From contig NC_083651.1 of NCBI RefSeq assembly GCF_963576545.1, forward strand, positions 23,114,248-23,178,247: a DNA stretch of 64,000 bases, read 5' to 3'. How positions within the stretch are numbered: the first letter of the stretch is position 1; each line of letters starts with the position of its first letter. The notes below the pieces were generated by a model, which did not search any database, was not told the DNA's origin, and saw only the letters and a list, made by a program, of their open reading frames with translations. Shown here one piece after another: positions 50,282-61,327 of the stretch. The stretch comes from Limanda limanda. Taxonomy: Eukaryota > Chordata > Actinopteri > Pleuronectiformes > Pleuronectidae. The translations under genes were made by a program, and so were the position numbers.

Positions 50282-50443
50282 AGAGCAGTGAGGGAGCATG
50301 TGCCCGTGTTTTAGTGGGTTGAATTGCTTTGATTACATTTGGAGATAAAAATCAGCTCCATTCCAGTCGCTGCTTTATTGTGTTTGATGTCCGATGAGCA
50401 TCCAGACGGAGCTACTCAACACGCATAGCCTGTTAATGTAGAC

Positions 50444-50480
50444 ACACACACACACACACACAGACACACACACACACACA
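50444..50480. repeat. (CA)n microsatellite
   Basis: CA array with one CAGA interruption. Confidence 0.95.
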
Positions 50481-50731
50481 GAGGACATGGCGTTGCAGCA
50501 CAGGTGTGTGAAGAGAACCTGACCTGACATCACCTTTCTGAATCCTCCTTTCGTGGCTCTTTTTGTCATCCTCCCTATTTATTTGACCATCTGTATCAGT
50601 CTGGATATTTTTGGTGTCAAGTGGTTTTCTTTCTAAGTAAACACATTTGGAAATGCTCTGTCACTGTTTAGGGTGGGAAAGCAGTGTGTGTGTGTGTCTG
50701 TGAGTGATTGTGGTGGGGAGGTACATCTCTG

Positions 50732-50738
<7 letters not shown>

Positions 50739-50772
<34 letters not shown>
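50739..50772. repeat. (CA)n microsatellite
   Basis: About 17 CA units. Confidence 0.95.
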
Positions 50773-50774
<2 letters not shown>

Positions 50775-52269
50775 CAAATGTTTGACTCGATGCCGTGGAA
50801 ACGGGGCGATGTTTGGTCCTGATAGTTTCTCTCTCTCTTTAATTGTGGGGAAATGGGTTTCAGATGTTACTGTGCGACTGATCACTTCGGGCCCTGCTCA
50901 GCCCCGTCATGTCCTCCCAAACCACATCAAGGAGCGCTGGGCTGATGTGGGACGATAGCGGCCCAGCGAGCGGAGGCCCACTCCGGGGCTGAAAGGCTCC
51001 TCTGGGTGCCCTTGCAATAACAAGATCCACATTAGCAGTAGCCGTGTGATCTGTCTGCGAAGCCGGGCCGGGCCGCTGCCTGCCGTGTGACATGTGACGC
51101 TACTGCACAAGAACAACAGATGAAACATGATTGGAGCAAAGGATTTTCATGCAGTTATAGTTTGTTTAATGTAGTTTTTTTAGCTGATTCTCGTCCTTGA
51201 GATGGGTTTTCATGTCTGGAATAAAAAAAATCCGTGCTGTTGTTGGGGGGGCTTCTCTGTTTTCTCGTCAGCTTCACACACAGACTATGAGCAGGCCAAG
51301 TCCTTGACCACACAGGAGATTTAAAAGCTCATATATTCACTATTTTCCTCCCATGTATATAAATATGTGGTGACAGCCAATTAGAAAAACGATGAAAAAA
51401 ACTGCAAAGCAACATTGAAAAGTTAATGAGTATAAGCAAACTAATGAAAACTTTCCTCCACATGTTTTCAGCACCTGTTGAGGAGATGGCAGATCGCTGT
51501 GGGTGTGACAAACCCACATTCCAGTAATAGAGCCTTTTGGTTGCTCTGGTTTGTTTTCCTTGGATGACTCCTTACCCCTGGGTGAGGACTCTGGTAACTC
51601 ACAGGGGGAGAAGGCAGGGGTTGATGTCATGTGTTCCAGCTTTAAGAGCGGGAGAAAAAGAGAAGGGAACGCAAAGATGCAATGCTGCCCTCTGTTGTTG
51701 GGTATGAGGACATTGTCCTCAACATATGGATCAATATGGACAGAAAAGAAGCCTGAAAATGCCCTTTTACATTTCATCAAAACTGGAAGAATCCTGTGTA
51801 TTCTGGCAAGATGGTCTTAAAACCTATAGGAAAGCTGTCATCCCATTACAGCCTGTTACAGCATCAACAGACAAAACCCTTGGTGCCTTTACTATACTGC
51901 AGACTGACATAGAGCTGTGGCTCTATTGAGTCGTGTATTTCTACATTTCTCAGTACTAATGACTTGATGAGCGTATGTGGGCTAAAGACAAAATCCAACA
52001 CAGTCTGCCCTCACACAGCATTTATCTTCATACAAGACTGGACACAGCTTTGAAACAGTTTTTCTCATCAGACTTCACCAACTAATTTAACTGATGTCTT
52101 CATCTAATGTCTCCTTGAAGTGTTTCCCATTGCTCAACAGTGCTATGATCAACCTGTAGCTATCGGGCACAGTTCTTTGATTTTGTTTTTATTCCATTAT
52201 TTAAATGTTTTTGAATCTGGTGTTCAGAGCGGTAACTAACATTCACTTCAATCATCTTTAAGTGTCTTT

Positions 52270-52640
52270 TGGAACAGAGACAGCATTAGTGAGTGTTACC
52301 TAACTGCAGAATTCAACGCCATTGAACATAACATCCCGTTACAGAGACTAGGATGAAAGGAACCAGACTGAGCTGGTCCTATCTATCCGATCTGTCTTAG
52401 CTTGTTCATAGTGAAACCTCCATGTATGCAAAAGTTAGATACAGAGTTCCACACGGTTCTGTGTTTGAACCAATTACATTCATCTTATACGTGTTTCTTT
52501 TAAATAATATTATTAGGATTTCTTCATGAACTTCAAATGCTATGCAGATGACACTCAACCGATTAAATCTGAAGTAAAAGATTAGAACTAAATTTCAAGC
52601 ACCTCTGAAGAACATATGACCTATAGAAAGACATAATGTA
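52270..52640 (+). pseudogene. Broken LINE reverse transcriptase with YADD box
   Basis: Read across at least two frameshifts, this shows ordered reverse-transcriptase blocks of an L2/Rex1-type non-LTR element. They are FNAIEHNIPLQRL (from 52312, the 'FDTVDHNILLQRL' block), VPHGSVFEPITFILY (from 52446, the 'VPQGSVLGPILF' block) and CYADDTQP (52538-52561) with the catalytic Asp pair in YADD. In-frame stops follow. It cannot make an enzyme. Upstream and downstream limits are approximate. Confidence 0.8.
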
Positions 52641-52734
52641 ACGATTTACTATGGTTATACGATATACTCAATAATCACTGGGAACTTTTCGACCATTGAT
52701 GTTATCGCACTTCTTTCCTGTGGAACCATGTTGA

Positions 52735-52900
52735 CAGTTTGATTCTCTGAGGCAAACAACCTCCACAAGATAATGCTTAAGACTTTCCTTTTTGATAACA
52801 GGTAGGGCTGGCTCAGGCTTGCCTTGAACAATCCCTTAGTCATGTTGTAGAGGCCTCGACTGCCAGGGGACTTCCCATGATGCACCCAGGATAAATAATT
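52735..52900 (+). mobile_element. LINE 3' terminal region, decayed
   Basis: CTCTGAGGCAAACAACCTCC, TTAAGACTTTCCTTTTTGAT, GGGCTGGCTCAGGCTTGCCT, TGAACAATCC, CTCGACTGCCAGGGGACTTC and CCATGATGCACC match in order a 3' segment I recall from many aquatic-animal genomes (LKTFLFDKAYS-like ending). It lies 95 bp after the reverse-transcriptase remnant on the same strand and may be the same insertion. Confidence 0.6.
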
Positions 52901-53209
52901 AATTGCAGGTAATTCTCTTACTGTAGGCTACTTAAAAAATCATATTTGTGTTATTAACTAAATGCACTTAAATCCGCAAAAAGAGAAGTACACTCTGTCT
53001 TGAAAATGACCTCCTTGAGGGCTATGTTCTGTATTGGAATGTCAAAACTAATGCATTAATTCATCAAAAGCATTTGCTGAAGCCAATTTCATTTTTAATA
53101 CCTGTAATTAAGTCCTTCTACAGCAATGCATCATATCTTGGAAACTCGTTAATATATTTTAAAACATTTCATCACGCAGAGTTACACATAGCTTCATCGT
53201 CAAATTAAT

Positions 53210-53348
53210 GCAGTGAAGTAAAATGTCCAGTATTTCCCACGGAACCATTGAAGTAGAGTAAAATGATAAAGTAAAGGGAAATATCAAGAGATGTACTAAC
53301 TTAGATATAGTAGGAGTATGGTACTTGAGTAAATGTACTCGGTTACAT
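53210..53348. repeat. Fragment of a teleost 'acttgagtaaatgtact' repeat
   Basis: GAAGTAGAGTAAAATGATAA, AGTAAAGGGAAATATCAAG, GTACTTGAGTAAATGTACT and CGGTTACAT lie in the same order as in a very common fish repeat. Class and full ends are unknown. Confidence 0.6.
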
Positions 53349-54937
53349 ATGTGGTTTAATTTTCACGTCATTTTATTTAGCTTAAGATCACATAAGCAAC
53401 AGAAGGAGTTCAGCAGCCCTTTTCCAAAAGTTTTCTTAACAGCCTCCCTTTAACTCTTCCAGGGAGATGGGGTCCTTGAAGTATGTTCTGGATCTCACAT
53501 CTGTAGTCTCCAATATGAGTCAAGGACCCAGGCAGAGTCAGTTTGTACTTTATTTTATCTCATCTCGTCCTCGAATTATAACACAACTTCATCTGTACTT
53601 TACATCCCTCTGATTAAAACAAATGTAATCTCTAGAAATCCCACTGAAACCAAAGTTTGTGCGTCCGTGCATCGCTGATCCTTATCCTGACAGGTTACAC
53701 ACCAGTTTGGTTTGGGGGGGGGTTTCCATTATAATCTGCATTTACAAACACACACGCATTCAAGCATGTGTGTGTGTGCGTATCACTTTGTGCCGATGCC
53801 GTGGTGGGAAGGAGAGAAATGTGGGGGAGGATGTGGGAGGAAGGGGAAGTTAGATAGCCACCAGCTGATTGAAATGTATCAGCCAAGTGGACAGCCGCTT
53901 CGGCTCAATGCTGGAGCTCTCCCTGATCTCCGGCTCAGAGTAAATACAACCGCCAGAGGCTGGAAGGGGCTGTTTGCATTGAAAGTTGTGTTTTGTTGCA
54001 GTTATAATAGAAATTTAGAGTTATTTCTTGCAGGTAATTGCAAGTTTGTGAGCGAGACTTGCACCTGTGACTTGGCAAATAAGTTACTTTGTGTGATGAG
54101 CCCTTATCTCTTCAATGACCTTTACCTAAATACATTCAGTGCAAATTCTCTTTCAATCTGTTTGAAATAAAATCTTCGAAGAAATGCCACAGAGAGCAGG
54201 ACAGATCACAGTGGCTCTGCCCTGTGGGCACGATAAGCCCACAGACAAAAACATAAAACATCTGTTCCCCATATTTCATGATCCTTCCATGAGGAGCAAT
54301 CGGAGGTTACTCCAAGTCATCATCACTTTAATCTCTGCCTCTCTGCAGCAGCACTCTCTCTGTCTTCCTCCTGCTCTCCTTCAGTAGCTCCTGTTGAGCA
54401 TCAAAGCCTCCACACTCGGTTCCTACGGAGCAGGAATCTCCCTACTGTGTAAACAGTCCTTTCCAACTGAGAAACAGATTGGATTTGAACCTGCGTGTGA
54501 ACCTCGACATCTTCACCGCACCATTCAGCCGAAGGGAAACTAGGGTGTGGGCGGAAAGGGCTTTATCTTGCTTTGGGTCTAATTTACCTTTTTGAACAAA
54601 AGGAAAGCATTTAATGGGACTTTTCAAGACGAGACGTGTAGTTTCTCTCTGAAAATGATCATCGTCTGGCATTGGCTCTGTGCGACTGATACAGCTCAAC
54701 ATTAATAAATCCGTTTTGGACAGGTTGTAGGAAAATGTATATTTATTCAAAGACACGTAAATCATTTCCACTTGCTGGAGATGTTATTTTTACTTCATTT
54801 TTGTGACAGGGTTTTCCAGACAGGAAAGGAAAAGGCGAGAATGGGAATCAAGAGGGGTTTATTTTGGAAGAACAAAGAGGGGCTGGTAGGACCAGACAGC
54901 ATGCCATCAAAGGCAGGGTTGATGACAAGCAGAGAGC

Positions 54938-55078
<141 letters not shown>

Positions 55079-55202
55079 CTGTCTGTCTTGATTTTATCAA
55101 CAGCACTTTGGCCCTATTTTGATGTGTGACCTCTGTCTGAGCATTGAGGATAAACCGTGTCTAAATGCACATCTGCTCATGCGCACACTTAAGTGCAAAG
55201 GG

Positions 55203-55224
55203 ACACACACACACACACACACAC
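55203..55224. repeat. (CA)n microsatellite
   Basis: About 11 CA units. Confidence 0.9.
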
Positions 55225-56691
55225 GAACATCTATTGACACACTCACACTGCTGAATGGCCTCATATCAAAACGTTGCTGAACTTCCGTGCAAGGGCGCAG
55301 CCTGGTGGTTGTGCAGGGTATGTCACCTCATCTCACAGACTCCTCACAATCTCGGGCTGTAAACATCATAAACACGATCATGATTTTATTTAGTGTATTC
55401 ATTCTCTGTCTCCTTGTTCCAACCGCTTTTTCTGATGTCCAGAATTTTAAATGGAGTTCCAAGCTTGAGCTTGCTTGAGAGTACATGAGGGATTCAGCCT
55501 TGCCTGTGTGCATGTCCCCAAGATAGGAAACATCAAAGCATTGAAATGCTTATCATCCCCTTGTTGTAATTATAGCAGTGAGCCACAACAGCACAGACGA
55601 CTGCCGGCGGATTTTATATTTACATGCATCCACCAGTATCTGTGTTTGTTTGTGAGAGAGGGAGAGATCGGCCTTTGATCACCTGGCTGTGTTTGATTGA
55701 ATCGGTGCAGCTCTGAAGCCTTGTTCTGATATCGCTCATCTTTTTGTCTTTTGGTGCATAATTCAATAGGAAGCAGCAGATGGGCTTGTTTAGCACCAGA
55801 TGCTTCCTTTGTGCCGTGGCAGGTTACATGTGCCTGAGCAGGGTGGCCACTCCAGCTCTGACAGCCACTGCATCGCAGATGGTATACATTATGTGTAAAT
55901 GATGTAATATGGCATATTATGTCAAATGGTATATGACAAATCCTGTTGATAACATTTATAAATGATCAAAAATAAAACATCAGTCAATAGCAGATGGCTG
56001 CAGAATACGACATCTACATTTTCACTGAAACACTTGAAATATGCCTTGAAATTATTTGATTTAATATTTGTTTGAATAAAGGTATAACAGAGAGTAAACT
56101 GTAGGCCAACTTAAGTATCAAATGAATCCATGTTCATCATGCAGAATTTAATTATGATCATTGGGATCATTACTTTTGATTTAATGTTATTAAGGATACA
56201 AGTAATTGACTATTGTATTAATGTGAAAGAAGTATAAATGAAGCTGGTGATTGCCAATTTCTACTGCAATTAAAGTGAATACAGACCATTTACACACTGT
56301 TGATTAGTTTCATCAGTAACTATGTAGCTTTGTTTACTTGAAGAGGCAGATTTAATGATAATCATACATCAAAGGACTTGAGGTAAATTTACACAAATGT
56401 AAATCCTAATGTGTAAATGTCTACTTATGAAAGAGAGTCGTGATAAAAGCAGCTTCCTCCACAGAGCCGGTGAGACGAGTTGCATATTTCTCAATGAGAG
56501 GATGACTGGGATATAAGTGCCCCATTCACTGGTGTTAACAATCCTGCTTTGTCGTGGATGGGAAAGTATGTGAATATCTGGCAAGTGTGTGTGTAAGTGT
56601 GTGTGTGTGCAGCATTATCAGCAACCTCATGGCCATGCAGCTGCAGACAAGAGGAGGAGAGGCAGCCCTGTCTGTGACATTCACAGTGACC

Positions 56692-56695
<4 letters not shown>

Positions 56696-56778
<83 letters not shown>
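56696..56778. repeat. (TG)n microsatellite
   Basis: About 41 pure TG units. It is complementary to the CA array at 56952. Confidence 0.97.
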
Positions 56779-56780
<2 letters not shown>

Positions 56781-56950
56781 GAGAGAGGGAGATCCCACCT
56801 GCCTCTCTCTAGCTCCCTTCTCTCTGTAGATTGTATTTTGTCTCCACCTGCCTGTGTCGGCCGTGCTAATCCCTCCCACCGGCTCTGACAGACACGTCTT
56901 CGATAAGACGACAAGACACCTGATACCTTTTCTGCTTCATCTCACACAGA

Positions 56951-56951
<1 letters not shown>

Positions 56952-57028
<77 letters not shown>
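56952..57028. repeat. (CA)n microsatellite
   Basis: About 38 pure CA units. It could pair with the TG array at 56696 across a 173-bp loop. Confidence 0.97.
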
Positions 57029-57029
<1 letters not shown>

Positions 57030-57097
57030 CTGTGTCTCTATGACTTCAGAGGATATTACATTGGTTTCCTGGATACTCTTACCTTAACCATAGTTGC

Positions 57098-57133
57098 CAA
57101 ACCCAAACCCAAACCCAAACCCAAACCCTAACC
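57098..57133. repeat. Hexamer array (AACCCA)n, telomere-like
   Basis: Five AACCCA units end in one AACCCT unit, one base different from the vertebrate telomere repeat (AACCCT on this strand). Confidence 0.85.
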
Positions 57134-57219
57134 TCAAGAAACTGTCTTCACCTTAGAATTTTATGATTTACATTACTGGGAGTTGCTTTTTGTCCCCATA
57201 GAGTGATTGTTTAAACAGA

Positions 57220-57440
57220 TTTGTATTCATTATCTTTAACATAATTTAACACTATAAAACAAATACATAACAACAGGCATAAATAAATACTATGGCTTAA
57301 ACATAAAAGTAACCTTTTTTGAATATGCAGCTTCTGGGAGAATTTCACAGATTTATAGCCTGAGGGAAGAAATTGCAGTAAACTCTGATGTGACAATATT
57401 TGTCGCATCTGCATGTCCGTTATATGTCCGTCCAATATAG
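57220..57440. repeat. Possible old interspersed repeat
   Basis: GGCATAAATAAATACTATGG, CTTAAACATAAAAGTAA and CAGATTTATAGCCTGAGGGA with AGAAATTGCAG resemble a segment that follows the 47045-type repeat in fish genomes. The match is weak. Confidence 0.35.
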
Positions 57441-57539
57441 ACAAACATTGAAACACAGGACACTATCTTTCTCTTGTCTGAGCTGTGGGCTCCCTCCTCC
57501 ACCCCCTGTCTCCCTGACTCCTCACTCCCACTGTCCTGT

Positions 57540-57720
57540 TGGCAGACCCTCAGTAAATTGACGGGGGGATTCTGTCACTACAGCTAATATTAGTCAGATG
57601 TCTCGGAAACCTCCGCTCCTCCTCCTCTCTTCAGTCAATCTGATATGTCATTCCACAGCTTCACTAAAACTAATTAAATGTTTGGGACGAGGTGGAGGAG
57701 ACACCCGCTGACAGCAGGTG
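57540..57720. promoter_or_regulatory. Candidate conserved non-coding element
   Basis: Unique block with CAGCTAATATTAGTC and ACTAAAACTAATTAAATG (homeodomain-type cores) about 3.5 kb upstream of the cdk5r2 promoter region. Motif evidence only. Confidence 0.25.
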
Positions 57721-58227
57721 TCACCAGAAGGCCCCACAAGACAAATATGTCCTCAGCATCTGGGTTGATTTGCAGTGGACAGGATTTGGCTGCCCTCCAG
57801 TGGTCCACTTGGGACTTGTCCACCTCAAGTTCACATATTGACTGGTTGGGTTGAGAAGACATCACTCTCTTTCCAGGTCTGGTAAATCATGAAAGGTATG
57901 AATAGATTCTGAAACAGTTTAATTAATGTTATACATTTTGACTGTGAGTTCAAAATAAAATGGTTTTGTCAACTTTGAAAATGTGTATATACTTTTCAGC
58001 TTTTACAAGTGCATATCTGCTGCTTGGAGGAAAGCAAAGTAGATCAAGTTCAAATCATACAAACATGATCCTGGGTACATTTCCTTTTCCGAAGATAAAA
58101 TTAATATAAAACTAAATGGGGTCTCTGTCTTGTATTTTCTCAACCTTTCTTTTGTAAATAATATTGAAACTTTAATTTAAGTTTGTGAGTCAAATAAAAT
58201 ATTCTTGCATTATTTTGTACTATTTGT

Positions 58228-58264
58228 AGGTACGTTACATTACGTTACTTTACATTACTTTGCT
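58228..58264. repeat. TTACGTTACA-type short tandem repeat
   Basis: Imperfect units ACGTTACATT, ACGTTACTTT and ACATTACTTT. Confidence 0.7.
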
Positions 58265-59493
58265 TCACAACTAGACAAAAAATATAACAAAAACATGTGT
58301 TTACGAAGGTGTTATTGAAACAAGAAGAACTAAGACGTCAATAAGGAGCAAAAACATGTCATAACGATGCTGATACTGCAGGATCTTATGTGTCTCCACT
58401 TTGAGAAAGTTAAGTGATTTCAGAATGAGTGTGTTGTGATCAGATCAGGTTAAATTGGAACATGGGTTGTTCAGAAGACAAAGAGAGATATGGCAGCTGC
58501 TGTAGTTACACTAAACGACCACTAAGAGGCAAACTCACCCCAACGAATGGAGAGAGAACTTCCTGACTGTCAACCACAGAACAATATTGCTGCATAATCC
58601 AGAAAATGCAAATGAAGCATAAATGTTTTGATGATGTTTTGCACTTTTTCCTTTTTTCAGCTCAGTCAGAAATTGATAAGCAAATACATATACTATATAC
58701 ACAGTGTTTTACACGATTTTACAATATGGGTAGATATAGATTTTATACTGCAGTATTGTGGTGTTTAGTTTGTTTTCAAAGCTGCATTATTCTGTGTTTT
58801 TATAAAAAATCACAGATCAAATGAAACCACAGACAATATCTCCCAGCTCTTCAGCCCCTCTCAGCTCTATCTATCTCCATCTTTAAAATTAACTTTATTG
58901 AAAATAGGTGGCATTAAGACCCATACATTTATCAGAGTTGGTAGAGACCTTAACATAAATTATCTTAGATTCAGCAGAACAGACAAACAAATCCAACTCC
59001 ATCCTAATTTTACAGACATTATTATATTGGTGTTACATTTAAACCTGCTGCCGCCTAGTAGCCCACAAATAAGTAATCACAACTTTAATTTGACATTAAA
59101 TTTATGACTATTTGCAGTCACTCTCATATTCAAAACATATATGCGAGACATTTAACTGTATGACTTGCCATTTGCTAAATAATTACACCATGATATATAT
59201 AGAAATGTGTATAAAAGTGAAAAATAATTGTATCAAAAATAAGGGAAAAACTGAAGGAACCATCACACTTGATTATTCAGCAGTCCTGTGATTTTTAACA
59301 TACATATACATTTGGTATCTAGGTAGTTATGTTACCGCCACAGAGGCTTTAAGCTTTATTTGAACACATTGAGATAATTCAGCATCACATCCTGTTGCGT
59401 TGTGTTTGATTTGTGAGGAAAGTGTTTTCTTTTGATCGCCGTGTGTTTGATCAAACGTTGCTGTGATCAAACAAGTCTGTGGGAAATGGGGGG

Positions 59494-59525
59494 GCACTCC
59501 CAGCACTCCCAGCACTCCCAGCACT
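59494..59525. repeat. 9-bp tandem repeat, 3.5 units
   Basis: Three exact GCACTCCCA units plus GCACT. Confidence 0.9.
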
Positions 59526-60953
59526 TTGCAGGTTTAGAACATTGTTGTCCTTCATGTAGCTGAACTCAAATCTTCTTACTTCAACCGTTTATCCCGACAC
59601 GGTGGCTTTGACCATTTCAACAGATGCATCAGACTATTTATCGGTGAGTTTGATTGTCATTATTATTCAGCTATGATGATGAGGATGACAACTATATTAT
59701 TTAAATGGGGTTGTTAAGTTAGCATTGACGATGATGAATACTTGTGAATGTGATGACAATGCTCGGTGGAGTAACAGCTGTTTAGAGGATTATGTAAATT
59801 AAGATTATTTTTTTATCTCTTGTTACTTACAACTTTAGGAGAGGATTTGAGTGGATGCAAACGACCATACTTGTCCTCTTTGTACCCAGATGTATGTGTT
59901 TGCATCATAATATCCTCATCTAAATATCATCTTTCATCAACAGAAGCTAATACAGTCTACTTTAAACAGCACTTTGTATTTGCTGGAGGATCTTATTTCA
60001 CATTTACCCATGTTATCTGTCGTCTGTGCTGAACTTATAGCACCACCGCAAATGTCTAAACTAGTATTTTAAATTTCCAAAAGTACAGAACACTGCATTG
60101 ACCCACAATGCCGTTCAAGTTGCGGTACCTGTAAAGATGTTTTATGACATTTGTCCTGTGTGTTTTGTGGTAGTTCAGTGTAAACAATAGAGCAAAGGTT
60201 GACAGTGTACCTACTGGCTTCAAAACTATCCACGCTGATATGAGGTCAAATACAAGTGGAGACAAATACAGCCATAAATACTAAGGGTTGTAAACGGATA
60301 TAAAGGCTTCTGACTGTCTCCCTGTACTCATCTGTATATAGACTAAAGCTTCACCTCACAAATAAGTCCATGGGCCACTAACTTCAGGTGACGGCCCGTG
60401 CTATTTGTATCTGTTTCCATTTCCAGCGGGATGGAGAGATCAGACAGTCGTCACGTAGCTTGGATGAGGGCTTGATCTGCTTCGGCTAATTGGATGAACC
60501 GTGTTTCCTGGGACATGCGGGTGTGGAAATAAACATGGAGTCCCTTGATATAGGTGACGTGTTGTCTTTAAAACATGACCCAGCCTGTCTGGCATCAAAC
60601 ACATGACGGTGTAGGAAATATTTTTAACATCGAGTTTGCCCAGAGTTGGATTTTGATTCTGAAATAGGATGAAACTGTTACATTTCTCCACAAATAAGAA
60701 ATTGACCAGGATAAGTCTTCCAGGGGCCTATAAAGAATGAATGAAAACAAACTCATAGAATATAACCTGAACACATTATTCATAAATGTTGGTCAGTATA
60801 TGAGCCCATGTTTCTGATAGTAGAGATAGTTTATAGATAGCACTCTCCCAAAGTATCTGGACTAGTAAGAAAAGATCCTGAGCCTCTCAAGTGCAGGTTA
60901 CCTGCTAATAGGCTATTTATGAAAGCTTAGCCCTAAAAACAACAGCCCTAGTG

Positions 60954-61005
60954 ATTGGATCATTGATCGGCTTCTTCATTGGCCGACCCGGCTGTCAGTC
61001 ATTGG
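60954..61005 (-). promoter_or_regulatory. cdk5r2: Three inverted CCAAT boxes upstream of cdk5r2
   Basis: ATTGG occurs at 60954-60958, 60978-60982 and 61001-61005, spaced 24 and 23 bp, within a block that becomes GC-rich just before the putative transcript start. Such clusters bind NF-Y. No TATA box at a convincing distance is visible. They sit 320-370 bp before the ATG. Confidence 0.45.
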
Positions 61006-61009
61006 GCTG

Positions 61010-61327
61010 CACCCGCTGGTTCGTTCAAACCACAGAATTGACTCAGTGCGACTGATCTGGGTTTTGTCTGCAGCCACAGGATCGTGTCGCAGCGTCCCCC
61101 CCCCCCCCCCTGTGGCGCCGACTGAGCATCTGCTGGAATACAACTTCCTCCGGGAGAGAAGGAGCATCTCCAGCCTCCTCCGGGGATCACACGGGCTGAG
61201 GGAAACGCGTAAATGGAGTTGCCGTCGTCGTCGTGACTCTTCTCCACCGCCTCTCACCCTGCAGAAGATCCTGCGCTGCTGCTGTTGCGGCATCCGTCAC
61301 CACCCCTCGGCTGTCTCCTCTGCAGAC
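61010..61327 (+). other. cdk5r2: Probable cdk5r2 5' leader
   Basis: GC-rich sequence between the CCAAT cluster and the ATG. It has a C15 run (61096-61110), an upstream ORF (61213-61236) and a pyrimidine-rich CTGTCTCCTCTGCAG ending at 61325, two bases before the start codon. That last feature could be a real splice acceptor, since CDK5R1 has a non-coding first exon. The cdk5r2 frame is open upstream to 61046 but has no ATG there, so this part is not taken as coding. Confidence 0.45.
61213..61236 (+). other. Upstream ORF, 7 codons
   Basis: ATG GAG TTG CCG followed by three TCG codons and TGA, in a different frame from cdk5r2. It ends 91 bases before the main ATG. If it is in the mature mRNA it could lower or condition translation. 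The context AAATGG is moderate. Confidence 0.4.

Larger units (their letters stand above)
44270..52080. other. Intergenic, 3' middle part: no supported gene
   Basis: Contains CA/TG arrays, a SINE-like element (45828), a second repeat type (47045), a broken LINE end (47230), an ATT array and one family A copy (49105). Non-repetitive stretches such as 49860-50160 and 50790-51110 are GC-richer, but I could not recognise coding or RNA features. Confidence 0.7.

Noticed and set aside
61046..61327. Upstream extension of the cdk5r2 frame by 94 codons
   Set aside because: It has no ATG, low similarity to the family and a C15 run. The family N-terminus MGTVLS begins at 61328.
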